From contig NZ_KB217478.1 in the NCBI RefSeq assembly GCF_000331305.1, positions 4,676,296-4,740,295 of the forward strand: a DNA stretch of 64,000 nucleotides. The letters are read 5' to 3'. Of this stretch, positions 45,688 to 55,101 are shown in pieces (the stretch's first letter is position 1; each line of letters opens with the position of its first letter). A program made the translations under genes and the position numbers. Under the pieces are notes generated by a model. The model saw only the letters and a program-made list of their open reading frames with translations, was not told where the DNA came from and did not search any database. This DNA is from Calothrix sp. PCC 7103. Its GTDB lineage: Bacteria; Cyanobacteriota; Cyanobacteriia; Cyanobacteriales; Nostocaceae.

Positions 45688-46170
45688 ACCTTTTAACACA
45701 ACGAATCTAATTACAGGAACTTAAGCAGAGTTTAGAACATGAAGCTTAACAAATCCACTAAAAAGATAAAATTGTGATTTTATTGATAATTTTTATTAAA
45801 AAGCCTTGTTCGTAATACTTCAAGGTATAAAATTTATCCCCTAACCCCCGAACTTCGGAGGGCTAAAAATCTATTGGTCTGTGTAAAAAGTTTTGGTGTG
45901 TTCTCTTCTCTTATTTCTTCCTTTGCGCCCTTTGCGTACTTTGCGGTTCGTTTTTTGTACTCTCCAAAATTAATGACATAAACTACTAGCACTCATTTTG
46001 GGGAGTAGGCGCCAATTTCTAACTCAGCTACAAGCAAATATGTTAAGAGTCCCATCTTCACCAAAGAAAATGGGACTCTTATTTCTCACCACACTCCGCC
46101 CAATGATTCGGTGTTAACAAGTAAAATACCAGCCAACACTTTTAATAACGTTAAAATTTGATTCAAACAT
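45688..46170. other. Intergenic region with repeats between ribD and mreD
   Basis: 483 bases. A one-arm relative of the 12721-12907 palindrome lies at 45895-45955 (ctttgcgccctttgcgtact, then ttgcggttcg). A strong hairpin is at 46045-46080. The ribD promoter should lie within the first 150 bases. No gene is seen. Confidence 0.65.
46045..46080. terminator. Hairpin downstream of mreBCD
   Basis: Perfect 11-base arms aagagtcccat (46045-46055) and atgggactctt (46070-46080) with a 14-base loop. It lies about 90 bases past the mreD stop on the minus strand, where it would end the mreBCD transcript. The following U-run is weak. Confidence 0.75.
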
Positions 46171-46854
46171 TTAGTTTTGCTCTGCGAGCTTAAGCTTTTG
46201 CCACCAGCGGTTTAAAGGATAATAAACTACAGGCGCCCAAAGGCTACTAAGAATTGCAGAAGCAAGAGCGACTCGCTGAAAATATGTCCAAATAAATGTG
46301 ACATTTCGACCTCCACTCAAAGCTAGTTGTGATGCAAAAACAGCTTCACTAAAAACTGCCATTACAAAAACAATTAAAGCAATAGAGATAAAGTCCTCTT
46401 CTATAAATCGCTGCTTTTGAATTCCACCAGTGATTAATCCTACCAAACCCAGAGGCAATGCATGAGTTGGTTCAGAATATGTCATGGCATCTTGAAGGAA
46501 TCCTAAAATGATACCAGCGAAGGCGCCTTGCCATGCATTACGCTTAACACTCCAAGCGACTACCCAAATGAGCAGCCAATTTGGCGCAATTCCGAGTAAC
46601 TCCATACCTGGTAAACGGTTGGGTAGCAACATCAAACATAAGAGTACACTGAAAAACATTAAAGAGTAATCTACGATTTGACGAGTTCGGGGTTTCCAAC
46701 TAGCAACTGGCTTGAAGTTGAATTTAAATAGTGGTTTTGATTTTGGTTTTGAAGAAGGCGCCTCTTTTTGGCGCGCGGCCTGTTTTCTTTTTTTAGGTTT
46801 TGCGGAATAAGAGCTAGTGCGACGCTTGGAACCCTTCCATGAAAATAGCTTCAT
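46171..46854 (-). CDS. mreD: Rod shape-determining protein MreD
   Basis: 227 residues. A basic, Lys/Ser-rich cytoplasmic N-terminus of about 60 residues precedes about five membrane segments ('LMFFSVLLCLMLLPNRLPGMELLGIAPNWLLIWVVAWSV', 'GAFAGIILGFLQDAM', 'ISIALIVFVMAVFSEAVFA'). Third gene after mreB and mreC on the same strand, 46 bases from mreC. MreD is the membrane part of the elongasome. The long basic extension is a cyanobacterial feature. Confidence 0.9.
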   Translation of the reverse strand: MKLFSWKGSKRRTSSYSAKPKKRKQAARQKEAPSSKPKSKPLFKFNFKPVASWKPRTRQIVDYSLMFFSVLLCLMLLPNRLPGMELLGIAPNWLLIWVVAWSVKRNAWQGAFAGIILGFLQDAMTYSEPTHALPLGLVGLITGGIQKQRFIEEDFISIALIVFVMAVFSEAVFASQLALSGGRNVTFIWTYFQRVALASAILSSLWAPVVYYPLNRWWQKLKLAEQN

Positions 46855-46900
46855 ACTCTTTGAGGTGATGCGTATCTTAAATGTTTAATTATTTGGTTGG

Positions 46901-47737
46901 TTAATTAGGTTTAGCTTGTGAAAAAGATTTTTGTGATTCTTGAGTTTCTTTTTGTTTATCAGCGTTTACTGAAGCTTCTGGTTGCACTTCTGGCTTTGAA
47001 TAAATTTCAACCCAATCAAGCGAACGAATTGGTGGGAAAAGTTCGATTTTGGCAATCGATGCAGGTAAGCGCTTTAAATCTAAAGATTTGATACGACCAA
47101 CCGCAATTCCTGATGGAAATTTTTGGCTGTAGGTGGATGTAGCGATTAAATCACCAATTTTGACGTTGGGGACTTTTTCGTAAAACTCAAGTACAGCTTC
47201 ACTAGAACCATCACCGCGTAATACACCTTTGGCGCCAGTTCGACTAACGGTTACACCAACTTGGCTTTTGAAGTCGCTAACTAACAGCACGCGACTAGAG
47301 TTTGGAGTTACATTTTCTACAAGACCAATCAACCCACCTTCGGCGCGAACAACAGAACCCTCTTGAACTCCACTGGAACTACCATGATCAAGCGTTACTT
47401 GTTGCCACCAATTGTCAGCACTGCGCCCAATTACACGAGCTACAGCCAAACGTTGTGAAGTTTTGCCTTGTTCTTTATAGCCAACTATTTGCTTAAGCTT
47501 TAGATTTTGACTTTGTAACTCAGTAATTTGGGTTTCCAATTCCAATAACTGAGCATCACGTAATCTTTCTTCTTTAGTTGGACCAGAACTCATAATTTGT
47601 AGTGGACGAGTTATGCCTTGATATACCTCAAGTAAAAATGAACCTTGAGTTTGTCGCAGTACAAAAGCACCACCAACTACTAAACCGAGTAAACCTATTT
47701 GTAAGCCCCTACGCTCCCACCACCGTGCTGTAAACAT
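46901..47737 (-). CDS. mreC: Rod shape-determining protein MreC
   Basis: 278 residues. One N-terminal membrane anchor ('LQIGLLGLVVGGAFVLRQ'), a coiled coil ('KEERLRDAQLLELETQITELQSQNLKLKQIV'), then the beta-domain 'ARVIGRSADNWWQQVTLDHGSSSGVQEGSVVRAEGGLIGLV' and 'DFKSQVGVTVSRTGAKGVLRGDGSSEAVLEF', all MreC hallmarks. It organises the periplasmic face of the elongation complex. The Gln/Lys-rich last 30 residues are poorly conserved. Confidence 0.94.
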   Translation of the reverse strand: MFTARWWERRGLQIGLLGLVVGGAFVLRQTQGSFLLEVYQGITRPLQIMSSGPTKEERLRDAQLLELETQITELQSQNLKLKQIVGYKEQGKTSQRLAVARVIGRSADNWWQQVTLDHGSSSGVQEGSVVRAEGGLIGLVENVTPNSSRVLLVSDFKSQVGVTVSRTGAKGVLRGDGSSEAVLEFYEKVPNVKIGDLIATSTYSQKFPSGIAVGRIKSLDLKRLPASIAKIELFPPIRSLDWVEIYSKPEVQPEASVNADKQKETQESQKSFSQAKPN

Positions 47738-47815
47738 ACGTACCTTTCTTATAGCTATAAATAATAGGGATACTGGATTCTACCGAGAATCCAGTAACAC
47801 TTGCTGCATTCTGCT

Positions 47816-48859
47816 TTACATATTTCGTGAACGAGCGCTAAATACTCGCTCATGCTGTTTGAAGTTCTCCAATACACGACCAGTACCAAGAACTACACAA
47901 CTTAATGGGTCTGATGCTACATGTGTAACAATACCCGTTTCATGACTAATTAAAGTGTCAATACCCTTAAGTAACGCACCCCCACCAGCAAGCATAATAC
48001 CCCTGTCGATAATATCTGCTGCAAGTTCCGGAGGTGTACGCTCCAAAGTTCGCTTCACTGCTTCAATAATTACGCTTAAAGGTTCAGACATGCTTTCGCG
48101 AATCTCTGGTCCTTTAATTGTGACAGTACGTGGTAATCCTGAAAGCAAGTGCAAACCGCGAACTTCCATAATCGCTTCTTCGTCATCAGAAGTAGGATAA
48201 GCCGAGCCAATACGAATTTTAATATCTTCGGCAGTTCGTTCGCCAATCACCAAATTATGAACTTTCTTCATATATCCGATTATGGACTCGGTTAACTCAT
48301 CACCTGCGATACGTACCGATTCGCTTAATACTGTACCTTGTAGGCTCAAAACTGCTACCTCTGTGGTGCCGCCACCAATATCAATAATCATGTTACCTGT
48401 TGGGTCAGCAACTGGTAATCCGGCACCTATTGCTGCTGCAACAGGTTCATCAATCAAAAACACTTCCCTGGCGCCTGCTTGGGCAGCAGCATCCATCACA
48501 GCCCGTCGTTCAACACCAGTTACACCGCTAGGAATACCGATGACAATTCTTGGTAAAACCAATGACTTGCCCTCGTTAACGCGCTGGATAAAGCTTTTCA
48601 ACATCAGCTCGGCGGTATCAAAGTCAGCGATTACACCGTCACGCAAGGGGCGGAGAGCAACCACATTACCTGGTGTCCGACCGAGCATTTTTTTTGCTTC
48701 TTCTCCCACTGCCAATGCGACCTTTTCATTTTGGTCGATGGCTACCACCGAAGGTTCTTGGAGAACAATACCTTTACCACATACGTAAACGAGGGTGTTG
48801 GCTGTACCTAAATCGATACCCATATCCCGCGATAAGGAAAACTTTTTAAAAAGACCCAC
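47816..48859 (-). CDS. mreB: Rod shape-determining protein MreB (bacterial actin)
   Basis: 347 residues starting at a GTG (48857-48859). Actin-fold motifs: phosphate 1 '[15 protein letters not shown]', '[25 protein letters not shown]', phosphate 2 '[16 protein letters not shown]', and the adenosine motif '[15 protein letters not shown]'. The amphipathic N-terminus '[11 protein letters not shown]' could bind membrane. It polymerises under the membrane to direct lateral wall synthesis. First gene of mreB-mreC-mreD, with 78 bases to mreC. Confidence 0.97.
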   Translation of the reverse strand: MGLFKKFSLSRDMGIDLGTANTLVYVCGKGIVLQEPSVVAIDQNEKVALAVGEEAKKMLGRTPGNVVALRPLRDGVIADFDTAELMLKSFIQRVNEGKSLVLPRIVIGIPSGVTGVERRAVMDAAAQAGAREVFLIDEPVAAAIGAGLPVADPTGNMIIDIGGGTTEVAVLSLQGTVLSESVRIAGDELTESIIGYMKKVHNLVIGERTAEDIKIRIGSAYPTSDDEEAIMEVRGLHLLSGLPRTVTIKGPEIRESMSEPLSVIIEAVKRTLERTPPELAADIIDRGIMLAGGGALLKGIDTLISHETGIVTHVASDPLSCVVLGTGRVLENFKQHERVFSARSRNM

Positions 48860-49198
48860 GCGCTTCTACGCCCCCTATTTGCGATACTTTTGACTATGAG
48901 TTTTTGAGTGAATCGTGCTGGATTCTATTACTTTTTTTATCTTGAGTCTAGTAAAGCAGGCTATTTTTTATAGAACTTTTGGTAATCTTTACTAAACATC
49001 ACATGCACTACTTTTTTCTATTCTATGGCTACGTCAGTATATCCGTAAGGATTCACCCGGTGCCGAAGTAATTTTTACCAATTTCCCTGTTTATCATGAA
49101 TTGCTCTTTATCTAAACATATATTTTAGATAGTGACAATTCCTTTATGATACAAGTAATATATATAAAGTACCTTTGTACTGAATAAATGACATTAGT
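48860..49198. promoter_or_regulatory. Divergent promoter region, mreB / ssb
   Basis: 339 bases between two divergently transcribed genes. AT-rich near ssb ('tacaagtaatatatataaag'). No inverted repeat or confident promoter hexamer pair was found, so only its position supports promoter content. Confidence 0.5.
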
Positions 49199-49558
49199 AT
49201 GAGTATAAATTCTATCACTCTTATCGGTCGTGTCGGCTCAGACCCAGAACTAAATTACTACGATTCGGGTCGTGTCAGATGTAAATTAACACTCGCAGTT
49301 AACCGTCGTAGTCGCTCTGACGAACCTGATTGGTTTAACCTCGAACTATGGGGGAAAACCGCAGAAATTGCCAAGAATTATGTACAAAAGGGTAAGCAAA
49401 TAGGAGTCAAAGGCTCATTAAAGTTTAATACTTGGGTTGATAATAAAGGCGCCAATCGTTCGTCACCAGTTATTGTAGTAGACCAGCTTGAATTGCTCGG
49501 CTCCAAACGCGACACCGATAACTCAGCAAGCGACTTCGACGGATCTGATAATTTTTAA
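49199..49558 (+). CDS. ssb: Single-stranded DNA-binding protein (short cyanobacterial type)
   Basis: 119 residues, one OB-fold: 'SINSITLIGRVGSDPELNYYDSGRVRCKLTLAVNR', 'DWFNLELWGKTAEIAKNYVQKGKQIGVKGSLKFNTWVDNKGANRSSPVIVVDQLELLG'. It ends in a short acidic tail 'NSASDFDGSDNF' rather than the canonical DFxDDIPF tip. Heterocystous cyanobacteria often carry more than one SSB; this looks like the shorter paralogue. Confidence 0.92.
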   Translation: MSINSITLIGRVGSDPELNYYDSGRVRCKLTLAVNRRSRSDEPDWFNLELWGKTAEIAKNYVQKGKQIGVKGSLKFNTWVDNKGANRSSPVIVVDQLELLGSKRDTDNSASDFDGSDNF

Positions 49559-49671
49559 CTTGTAGCACAGAGTCCCAGATGTGTAATTCTCTGTGAACTC
49601 TGTGCCTCTGTGGTAAATATTATTACCTGGAAACACAAAGCTTGCGATGCCTGTTCTATAAGAGTTTAAGG

Positions 49672-50436
49672 TTAATAACTAATTTGTAAGGTTACTGAAG
49701 CTTCAACTTGTTGCTCACCACCAACAACAGGAGTTGGAGGCGCCGCTGCATCAACCACCCTTGAAGCCTGAGCCATTTCTTTATATACAGGTCTAGGAGG
49801 AACGGCGCCGTTAATTTGTACATTAACTACTTCTTTCGCTTTCAAGCCAAGAGTCGTGAATACTGCATTTGCTTGTTGTTGTGCGTCTTGAGTTGCTTTT
49901 TGTAAAGCTTGTCTTTGTGCTTGGGATATCGCTTCATCACTCGCGACAAAACTTATGCCATCAATACGTGTGGCGCCTGCTTTGACTACATCATCAAGCA
50001 AATTACCAGTTCTATCAGTAGGAATACGGAAATTAACTGTGTTAGTAGCACTGTAACCAGTAATTCGCTGTACGTTGTTAGCGTAGCTGTAAACTGGATT
50101 AAGGTTAATGTTTGTTGTTTGTAGCTTTTCAACCCCAGGACGCGATTTTATTAACGTGACTACAGCACTTGAACGACGCGCCGCTTCTTGTTGAACTTGT
50201 TTTGCGTCTTTCCCTTGCACTTCTACAGCAACGTTAACTTGAGAAAGAGTAGTCGGTATAGACTCCACACCACGTCCACTCACCGTTAACGTCCGTAGCA
50301 TCCGCTCCTTTTCTTGAGCTAAACTAGGCTCCACAAAACTAGCGCACAGTAATAACGCGACTGGTAACGCTTTCCAAAAATTGCCATTAACTAACTTGGG
50401 GGTTGGCGCCACTAATTGTCCTGTAATTTGACTCAT
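49672..50436 (-). CDS. SIMPL (DUF541) domain periplasmic protein
   Basis: About 254 residues from the ATG at 50434-50436. GAGGAG lies upstream, and a GTG one codon earlier is also possible. Signal peptide 'ALPVALLLCASFVEPSLAQ'. The SIMPL domain runs from 'LTVSGRGVESIPTTLSQVNVAVEVQGKDAKQVQQEAARRSSAVV' to the C-terminal 'VEASVTLQISY'. Family members (YggE-like) are linked to oxidative stress and outer-membrane channels; the role here is unknown. Confidence 0.9.
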   Translation of the reverse strand: MSQITGQLVAPTPKLVNGNFWKALPVALLLCASFVEPSLAQEKERMLRTLTVSGRGVESIPTTLSQVNVAVEVQGKDAKQVQQEAARRSSAVVTLIKSRPGVEKLQTTNINLNPVYSYANNVQRITGYSATNTVNFRIPTDRTGNLLDDVVKAGATRIDGISFVASDEAISQAQRQALQKATQDAQQQANAVFTTLGLKAKEVVNVQINGAVPPRPVYKEMAQASRVVDAAAPPTPVVGGEQQVEASVTLQISY

Positions 50437-50972
50437 CACTCTTCACTCCTCATAGAATATATACACGCGAAACTTGCCAGATACTTAAGTAAAATCAATA
50501 GTACCTGAAATAAATTAAATGTCAAAAAATTCAAGAATGTATCTAGTAAATTAGTAAAAAATTACTTATAAATATTTACTAATATATTAGATAAATCTCG
50601 TGTCTATATGCTTTAAACTGAACTTATATATCACCTGTCATATGACAAAGACAATATACAACAAAGCTTTGGCTCTAATCACAAAATATTATATGATACA
50701 GCTTTATCCCAAAGATGTGGCTATTTATTTTTGTTGAATGCACTGCTTTTCAGTTCAGTTCAAAGCTAAACTTTCATGTTTATACTTTGACATGGCGCCT
50801 TCTTAAAACGATGCACGGTTACGTTTTTTGAAACTAAAAAATTACCAGAAACCTCGTTTATTGCTATAGATCATAGAAACGAGGTTTCTTAGAAATAGTA
50901 ATTATTGAGAAGAATTACTATTTATTTGGAGTCAATAAGAATTAATCGCCTAGCACTTGATAGAGTAGAGGG
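50437..50972. other. Divergent intergenic region, SIMPL gene to antiporter
   Basis: 536 bases, AT-rich, with one dispersed-type hairpin (50847-50889) 84 bases before the antiporter start and a GGCGCC at 50794. No gene is seen. Confidence 0.6.
50847..50889. repeat. Inverted repeat agaaacctcgttt / aaacgaggtttct
   Basis: Perfect 13-base arms (50847-50859 and 50877-50889) around a 17-base loop. Sequence and size resemble the GAAACC repeat family, with a CTCG core instead of CGGG. It lies in the leader region of the antiporter gene. Confidence 0.8.
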
Positions 50973-52367
50973 ATGATTTCGCGTCTTATGAAAATGCAAT
51001 TAGACTCAATGACAATTTTTTTTCGACCGTTACATTTACTTGCATCTACAGCTGAGACTGCCGATAGTTCTTTGGTATTAGCATCAGTACTACTAAGTTT
51101 AGTGGTAGTTTACTTTGCTAGCAAGTTGGGTGGAGAGCTATCTAACCGCATCGGGTTACCTCCTGTTTTAGGAGAACTTGTAGGTGGTGTATTAGTAGGT
51201 GTTTCAGCTTTACACCTTTTGGTATTTGGTGATGCTGAAGCTTCAAGCTCAGTAATAATGCAATTCTTGACGTTTACGGGTGGTTTAAGTCCCGAAGCTG
51301 CAAACAGCGTATTTCATGCACAGTCAGAAGTAATATCTGTTTTGGCAGAATTAGGTGTTATTATCCTGCTGTTTGAAATTGGCTTGGAGTCTAATTTAAA
51401 GGATTTGTTATCTGTTGGACTGCAAGCAACGGTGGTAGCTTTTGTTGGGGTGGTGGTTCCCTTTGCAGCGGGTACTGCTGGGCTAATGTTAATATTTGGT
51501 GTGGGTGCGGTTCCTGCTATTTTTGCTGGAGCGGCGTTAACTGCTACAAGTATTGGTATTACATCCAGGGTACTATCAGAGTTAGGGCGCCTCAATTCTA
51601 AAGAAGGGCAAATAATTTTGGGGGCTGCTGTTATTGACGACGTGTTGGGTATTATTGTTCTGGCTGTCGTCGCTAGTCTTGCTAAAGATGGTGCTGTAGA
51701 TGTTGGCAAAGTCATATACTTGATTTTTAGTGCTGCTGGCTTCTTGGTAGGCGCCATTGCACTAGGTAATTTCTTTAACAAATCGTTTGTAGCAGTTGTT
51801 AATGTTCTCAAAACCCGTGGTGAACTTATATTACCCGCGTTTATTTTCGCTTTTTTAATGGCATATTTTGCCGCGTCTATTCAGTTAGAAGCAATTTTAG
51901 GTTCGTTTGCTGCTGGTTTAGTTCTTGAAGAAACTGAAAAACGCAAAGAGCTACAGCAACAAATAATTCCAATTGCTGATATGTTAGTACCAATTTTCTT
52001 TGTAACTGTAGGTGCCCAAACTGATTTAAGCGTTCTAAACCCCGCTATACCTAGTAACCGCGAAGGGTTAATAATGGCAATCTTTTTAGTAACGGTAGCT
52101 ATTCTCGGTAAACTTGTTACAGGTTTGAGTGTATTTGGACAGGAAAAAATTAACCGCTTGGCTATTGGTGTAGGTATGATACCACGCGGAGAAGTTGGAC
52201 TAGTATTTTTGGGTATTGGTTCAAGTGTAGGTATTTTAACCAAGCCATTAGAAGCGGCAATCATAGTCATGGTGATAGTTACAACATTTTTGGCGCCGCC
52301 ATTTTTAAGGATTGTATTCCCAGACCCAGAACCAGCTGCTTTGAGCAATACTGCCGAAAATCCATAA
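50973..52367 (+). CDS. Monovalent cation:proton antiporter (CPA2, NapA/KefB-like)
   Basis: 464 residues, about 12-13 membrane segments. Family features: 'IGLPPVLGELVGGVLVG' near 60-76, the 'VIILLFEIGLESNLKDLL' segment, 'FAGAALTATSIGITSRVLSELG', and the ion-site 'ILGAAVIDDVLGIIVLAV' with the conserved D-D pair (about residues 218-219). 'GVGMIPRGEVGLVFLGIGSS' comes near the end. The C-terminus is short, with no RCK domain. It probably exchanges Na+ or K+ for H+ across the plasma or thylakoid membrane. Confidence 0.93.
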   Translation: MISRLMKMQLDSMTIFFRPLHLLASTAETADSSLVLASVLLSLVVVYFASKLGGELSNRIGLPPVLGELVGGVLVGVSALHLLVFGDAEASSSVIMQFLTFTGGLSPEAANSVFHAQSEVISVLAELGVIILLFEIGLESNLKDLLSVGLQATVVAFVGVVVPFAAGTAGLMLIFGVGAVPAIFAGAALTATSIGITSRVLSELGRLNSKEGQIILGAAVIDDVLGIIVLAVVASLAKDGAVDVGKVIYLIFSAAGFLVGAIALGNFFNKSFVAVVNVLKTRGELILPAFIFAFLMAYFAASIQLEAILGSFAAGLVLEETEKRKELQQQIIPIADMLVPIFFVTVGAQTDLSVLNPAIPSNREGLIMAIFLVTVAILGKLVTGLSVFGQEKINRLAIGVGMIPRGEVGLVFLGIGSSVGILTKPLEAAIIVMVIVTTFLAPPFLRIVFPDPEPAALSNTAENP

Positions 52368-52374
52368 TCAGCAA

Positions 52375-52456
52375 AGAAACCGGGTTTTTTCGTTGAAGTC
52401 TTGTAATAAAAATGATGATTTGTCTACGACAATGAATGCGTAAAAACCGGCTTTCT
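52375..52456. repeat. GAAACCGGGTTTT-family inverted repeat after the antiporter gene
   Basis: agaaaccgggtttttt (52375-52390) and aaaaaccggctttct (52442-52456) pair with one mismatch across about 50 bases. The first arm starts eight bases after the antiporter stop and ends in a T-run, so it may serve as a terminator. The rest of the gap up to 52776 shows nothing else. Confidence 0.65.
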
Positions 52457-52776
52457 AAGATTTAGCTATTAATTTTAGCTATCAAAGGGCAAAGAAGTTG
52501 TATAAAAAGCTTATATGTTACGGCGCCTTCTATTGGTGCCTTTTATTTTGTGTTTAGATTTATATTTTGACGGAAGTATTTTAAATTATGACGTGGATGT
52601 GCGGAGTAGTTTGTGATACCATATGACGCTACCTGCTGTTTGCCAGAATTATTGAGAAATCTCAACGATTGGGTAACAACAGATGCTAGAGTATCCGTGC
52701 GTTGACTGCATAAGGATTTGCCAATGCTGTCTTCAGATTGCACTACTACCAGGAACGTTTTGGTGGAGAAAATATT

Positions 52777-54369
52777 GTGAAACTACATTGGTTGTTATCA
52801 GGTACTTTTATAACTTCGATTTTGATACTGCCGTCCGAAGTTCGCGCTCTGAACGGTTCAATTATATTTGATAACGATAATGAATCAAAAATAATACAAA
52901 TATCCCAACTAGTTCAAAAACTCAACACAGCTCAAGCTGGAACACAAATCGAAAATGTACGAGTTACGGGTGACGGTTTTTTCGTCCGTACCAGTGGTGG
53001 GAATCCTTTGGTTCGTATTTCTCGTAGTCGTGATCAAAAAACTATCAATATAGATATATCGGGAGCATCGCTAGCAGCAACTTTAACGCGAGAGATGATG
53101 GTGAATCGTTTTGGTGTTAGCCAAGTAATTTTATCGCAGCTTGAAGGTAATACTCCCATTGTTAGGATGTCTTTACAAGTTGAAAGAAACAGCCCTAACT
53201 GGAGAGTTTTGAAAAATGCTAGCAATCTAATTTTTTTACCAGACCGTTTTGGTGGTGGCAGCAATACTTCAGGGTCTAATAGTGGTGGTTCAAATAATCC
53301 TGCTCCTTCCCCTTCACCTTCCCCTCCAACTTCCCCTCCACCTTCAACACCGTTCCCTGGTATTCCACCAACACCGGGCCGCAGTAATACTCCAGCAACA
53401 ATTCAATCAGTAGAGCTTGCAGGTGGTGGAACACAATTAATTATTCGCGCAGACCAAAACTTTACTGCCACAAGCGGTTGGGATAGAACAACAGGAATGT
53501 TCCGTATTACCGTATCAAACGCGCGTCTTACTAACAACGTTCGTGGTCCAGCACTTGATAGTAATAGCCCTATTCTTAGGATTCGGTTAACCGAACAAAA
53601 AGAATCAAATACTGTAGTAATTTTGGTGCAACCTGCTAGCGGAGTGCAAATTGGGCAACTAAATCAAATTACTGGGCAGTTTTTAGCGCTTGAATTGCGC
53701 CGTAATAGACCAATACCACCGATTACGCCGTTTCCTGACCCAATTAGACCAGGTGGTTCTGGACCAATTATTGGTGAACCTCCACGTCCTCCTATAGACC
53801 CGATACCTGGGCGAAGGCGTAATGATGGGCGTTTAGTCGTGATTATTGACCCAGGACACGGAGGTAAGGACTCAGGCGCCCTTGGAATAGGGGGTGCTAT
53901 GGAAAAAGATGTAATTTTGCCAATAGGTATTAGAGTAGCTCAAATTCTTCAGCAAAACGGTATACAAGCAGTAATGACGCGCAATGCGGACTATTTTGTG
54001 ACGTTGCAAGGTCGAGTGGATATGGCGGAGCGAATCAACGCTGATGTTTTTGTTAGCATCCACGCGAATTCTGCCGGTGCAAGTCGTCCGGATGTGAATG
54101 GATTGGAAACGTATTATTACGACAGTGGTCTAGAACTCGCTCGCATAGTCCACAGTACCATACTTCAGAGTCTCAGTGTCCGAGACAGAGGAGTACGGCG
54201 AGCTAGATTTTTTGTCTTGAGAAAAAGCTCAATGCCCTCAATTTTAGTAGAAACCGGGTTTATGACAGGTACTCAAGACGTATCGCGGCTCGTTACACCA
54301 CAATACCAAGCTCAAATGGCTGATGCCATAGCGCGCGGTGTTTTGCAATATCTCCGACAAATTCGATAG
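52777..54369 (+). CDS. amiC1: N-acetylmuramoyl-L-alanine amidase with AMIN domains (AmiC1-type)
   Basis: The frame opens at a TTG (52738), but the GTG at 52777 is preferred: GGTGGAG precedes it and it starts a signal peptide (MKLHWLLSGTFITSILILP). 530 residues. Two AMIN-type domains (about 50-150 and 200-315), proline-rich linkers, then amidase_3 with zinc ligands H361 ('DPGHGGKD'), E376 ('MEKDV') and H429 ('SIHANS') and catalytic E492 ('LVETGF'). It cleaves septal peptidoglycan. In Anabaena such enzymes drill septal nanopores needed for cell-cell communication and heterocyst formation. The first AMIN domain of its neighbour AmiC2 is missing here. Confidence 0.9.
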   Translation: MKLHWLLSGTFITSILILPSEVRALNGSIIFDNDNESKIIQISQLVQKLNTAQAGTQIENVRVTGDGFFVRTSGGNPLVRISRSRDQKTINIDISGASLAATLTREMMVNRFGVSQVILSQLEGNTPIVRMSLQVERNSPNWRVLKNASNLIFLPDRFGGGSNTSGSNSGGSNNPAPSPSPSPPTSPPPSTPFPGIPPTPGRSNTPATIQSVELAGGGTQLIIRADQNFTATSGWDRTTGMFRITVSNARLTNNVRGPALDSNSPILRIRLTEQKESNTVVILVQPASGVQIGQLNQITGQFLALELRRNRPIPPITPFPDPIRPGGSGPIIGEPPRPPIDPIPGRRRNDGRLVVIIDPGHGGKDSGALGIGGAMEKDVILPIGIRVAQILQQNGIQAVMTRNADYFVTLQGRVDMAERINADVFVSIHANSAGASRPDVNGLETYYYDSGLELARIVHSTILQSLSVRDRGVRRARFFVLRKSSMPSILVETGFMTGTQDVSRLVTPQYQAQMADAIARGVLQYLRQIR

Positions 54370-55101
54370 CAAATAGACTCATATGTTTAAACCGAACACC
54401 AAGTATTTTGTACTGCCATTACAAATAGCATTGTAGAGACGCCATTCCCAAGCGTCTCGCTTATTGGTTATTGGTAACTAGTTTTATTGGTCAGCATCAA
54501 AGAAAGCACCCCTGACCAAGAACAAAATTCCAACAATCAACGACTACATAGACAGGGACTTATATAACGCTCACGTGCATCGATTGTTGATAATTGCTCA
54601 TACGTCCTATTCCTCGCTACTTCCATCAACTTTACCTTTCGACAAATTTATTATTTCTTTATGCTTGGGTTGACACTACGATTCAAAACTGGATAAATTG
54701 TTTCAAAAAATACAAGTCTTATTTTGGGCAGTTTGTTAAACGTAGGTCTTGTGTGCCTGGGAGGATCGTTGTTCTCAAAATCTCAAATAACACGCGGTAT
54801 ATGTTACAACCAATGATTGGCGCTTACTGTTAATTTTGGTTATCTCATTGTTGGCGTAATAATAATGCTGTAGTGAGCAATTTTTGATACGTAATTGTAT
54901 CAAAAGTTAATTTTCTCTTCTGAGCATTCATATGCTGGCGCCATATAACTGCGATAGCAATACAAAATGTGTGGTGACCAGAACGCCTGCAATAAATGTT
55001 TCTCGTTGGGTGACGGTGTGAGGAATAGCTAAAAAAACAAAACATTATATTTGACCGATTGACGCTTCGGCGTTACATCAATGGATTCAGGAGAAAACAC
55101 T
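54370..55101. other. Intergenic region between amiC1 and amiC2
   Basis: 732 bases. A short hairpin with arms gagacgc (54435-54441) and gcgtctc (54452-54458) follows amiC1 and may terminate it. The rest is without clear ORFs and has one GGCGCC at 54937. It is long for genes that act together, so amiC2 likely has its own promoter. Confidence 0.6.

Noticed and set aside
54250-54261. GAAACCGGGTTT inside amiC1
   Set aside because: It matches the dispersed palindrome by chance: it encodes the conserved E-T-G-F catalytic segment of the amidase and has no hairpin arms beyond the core.
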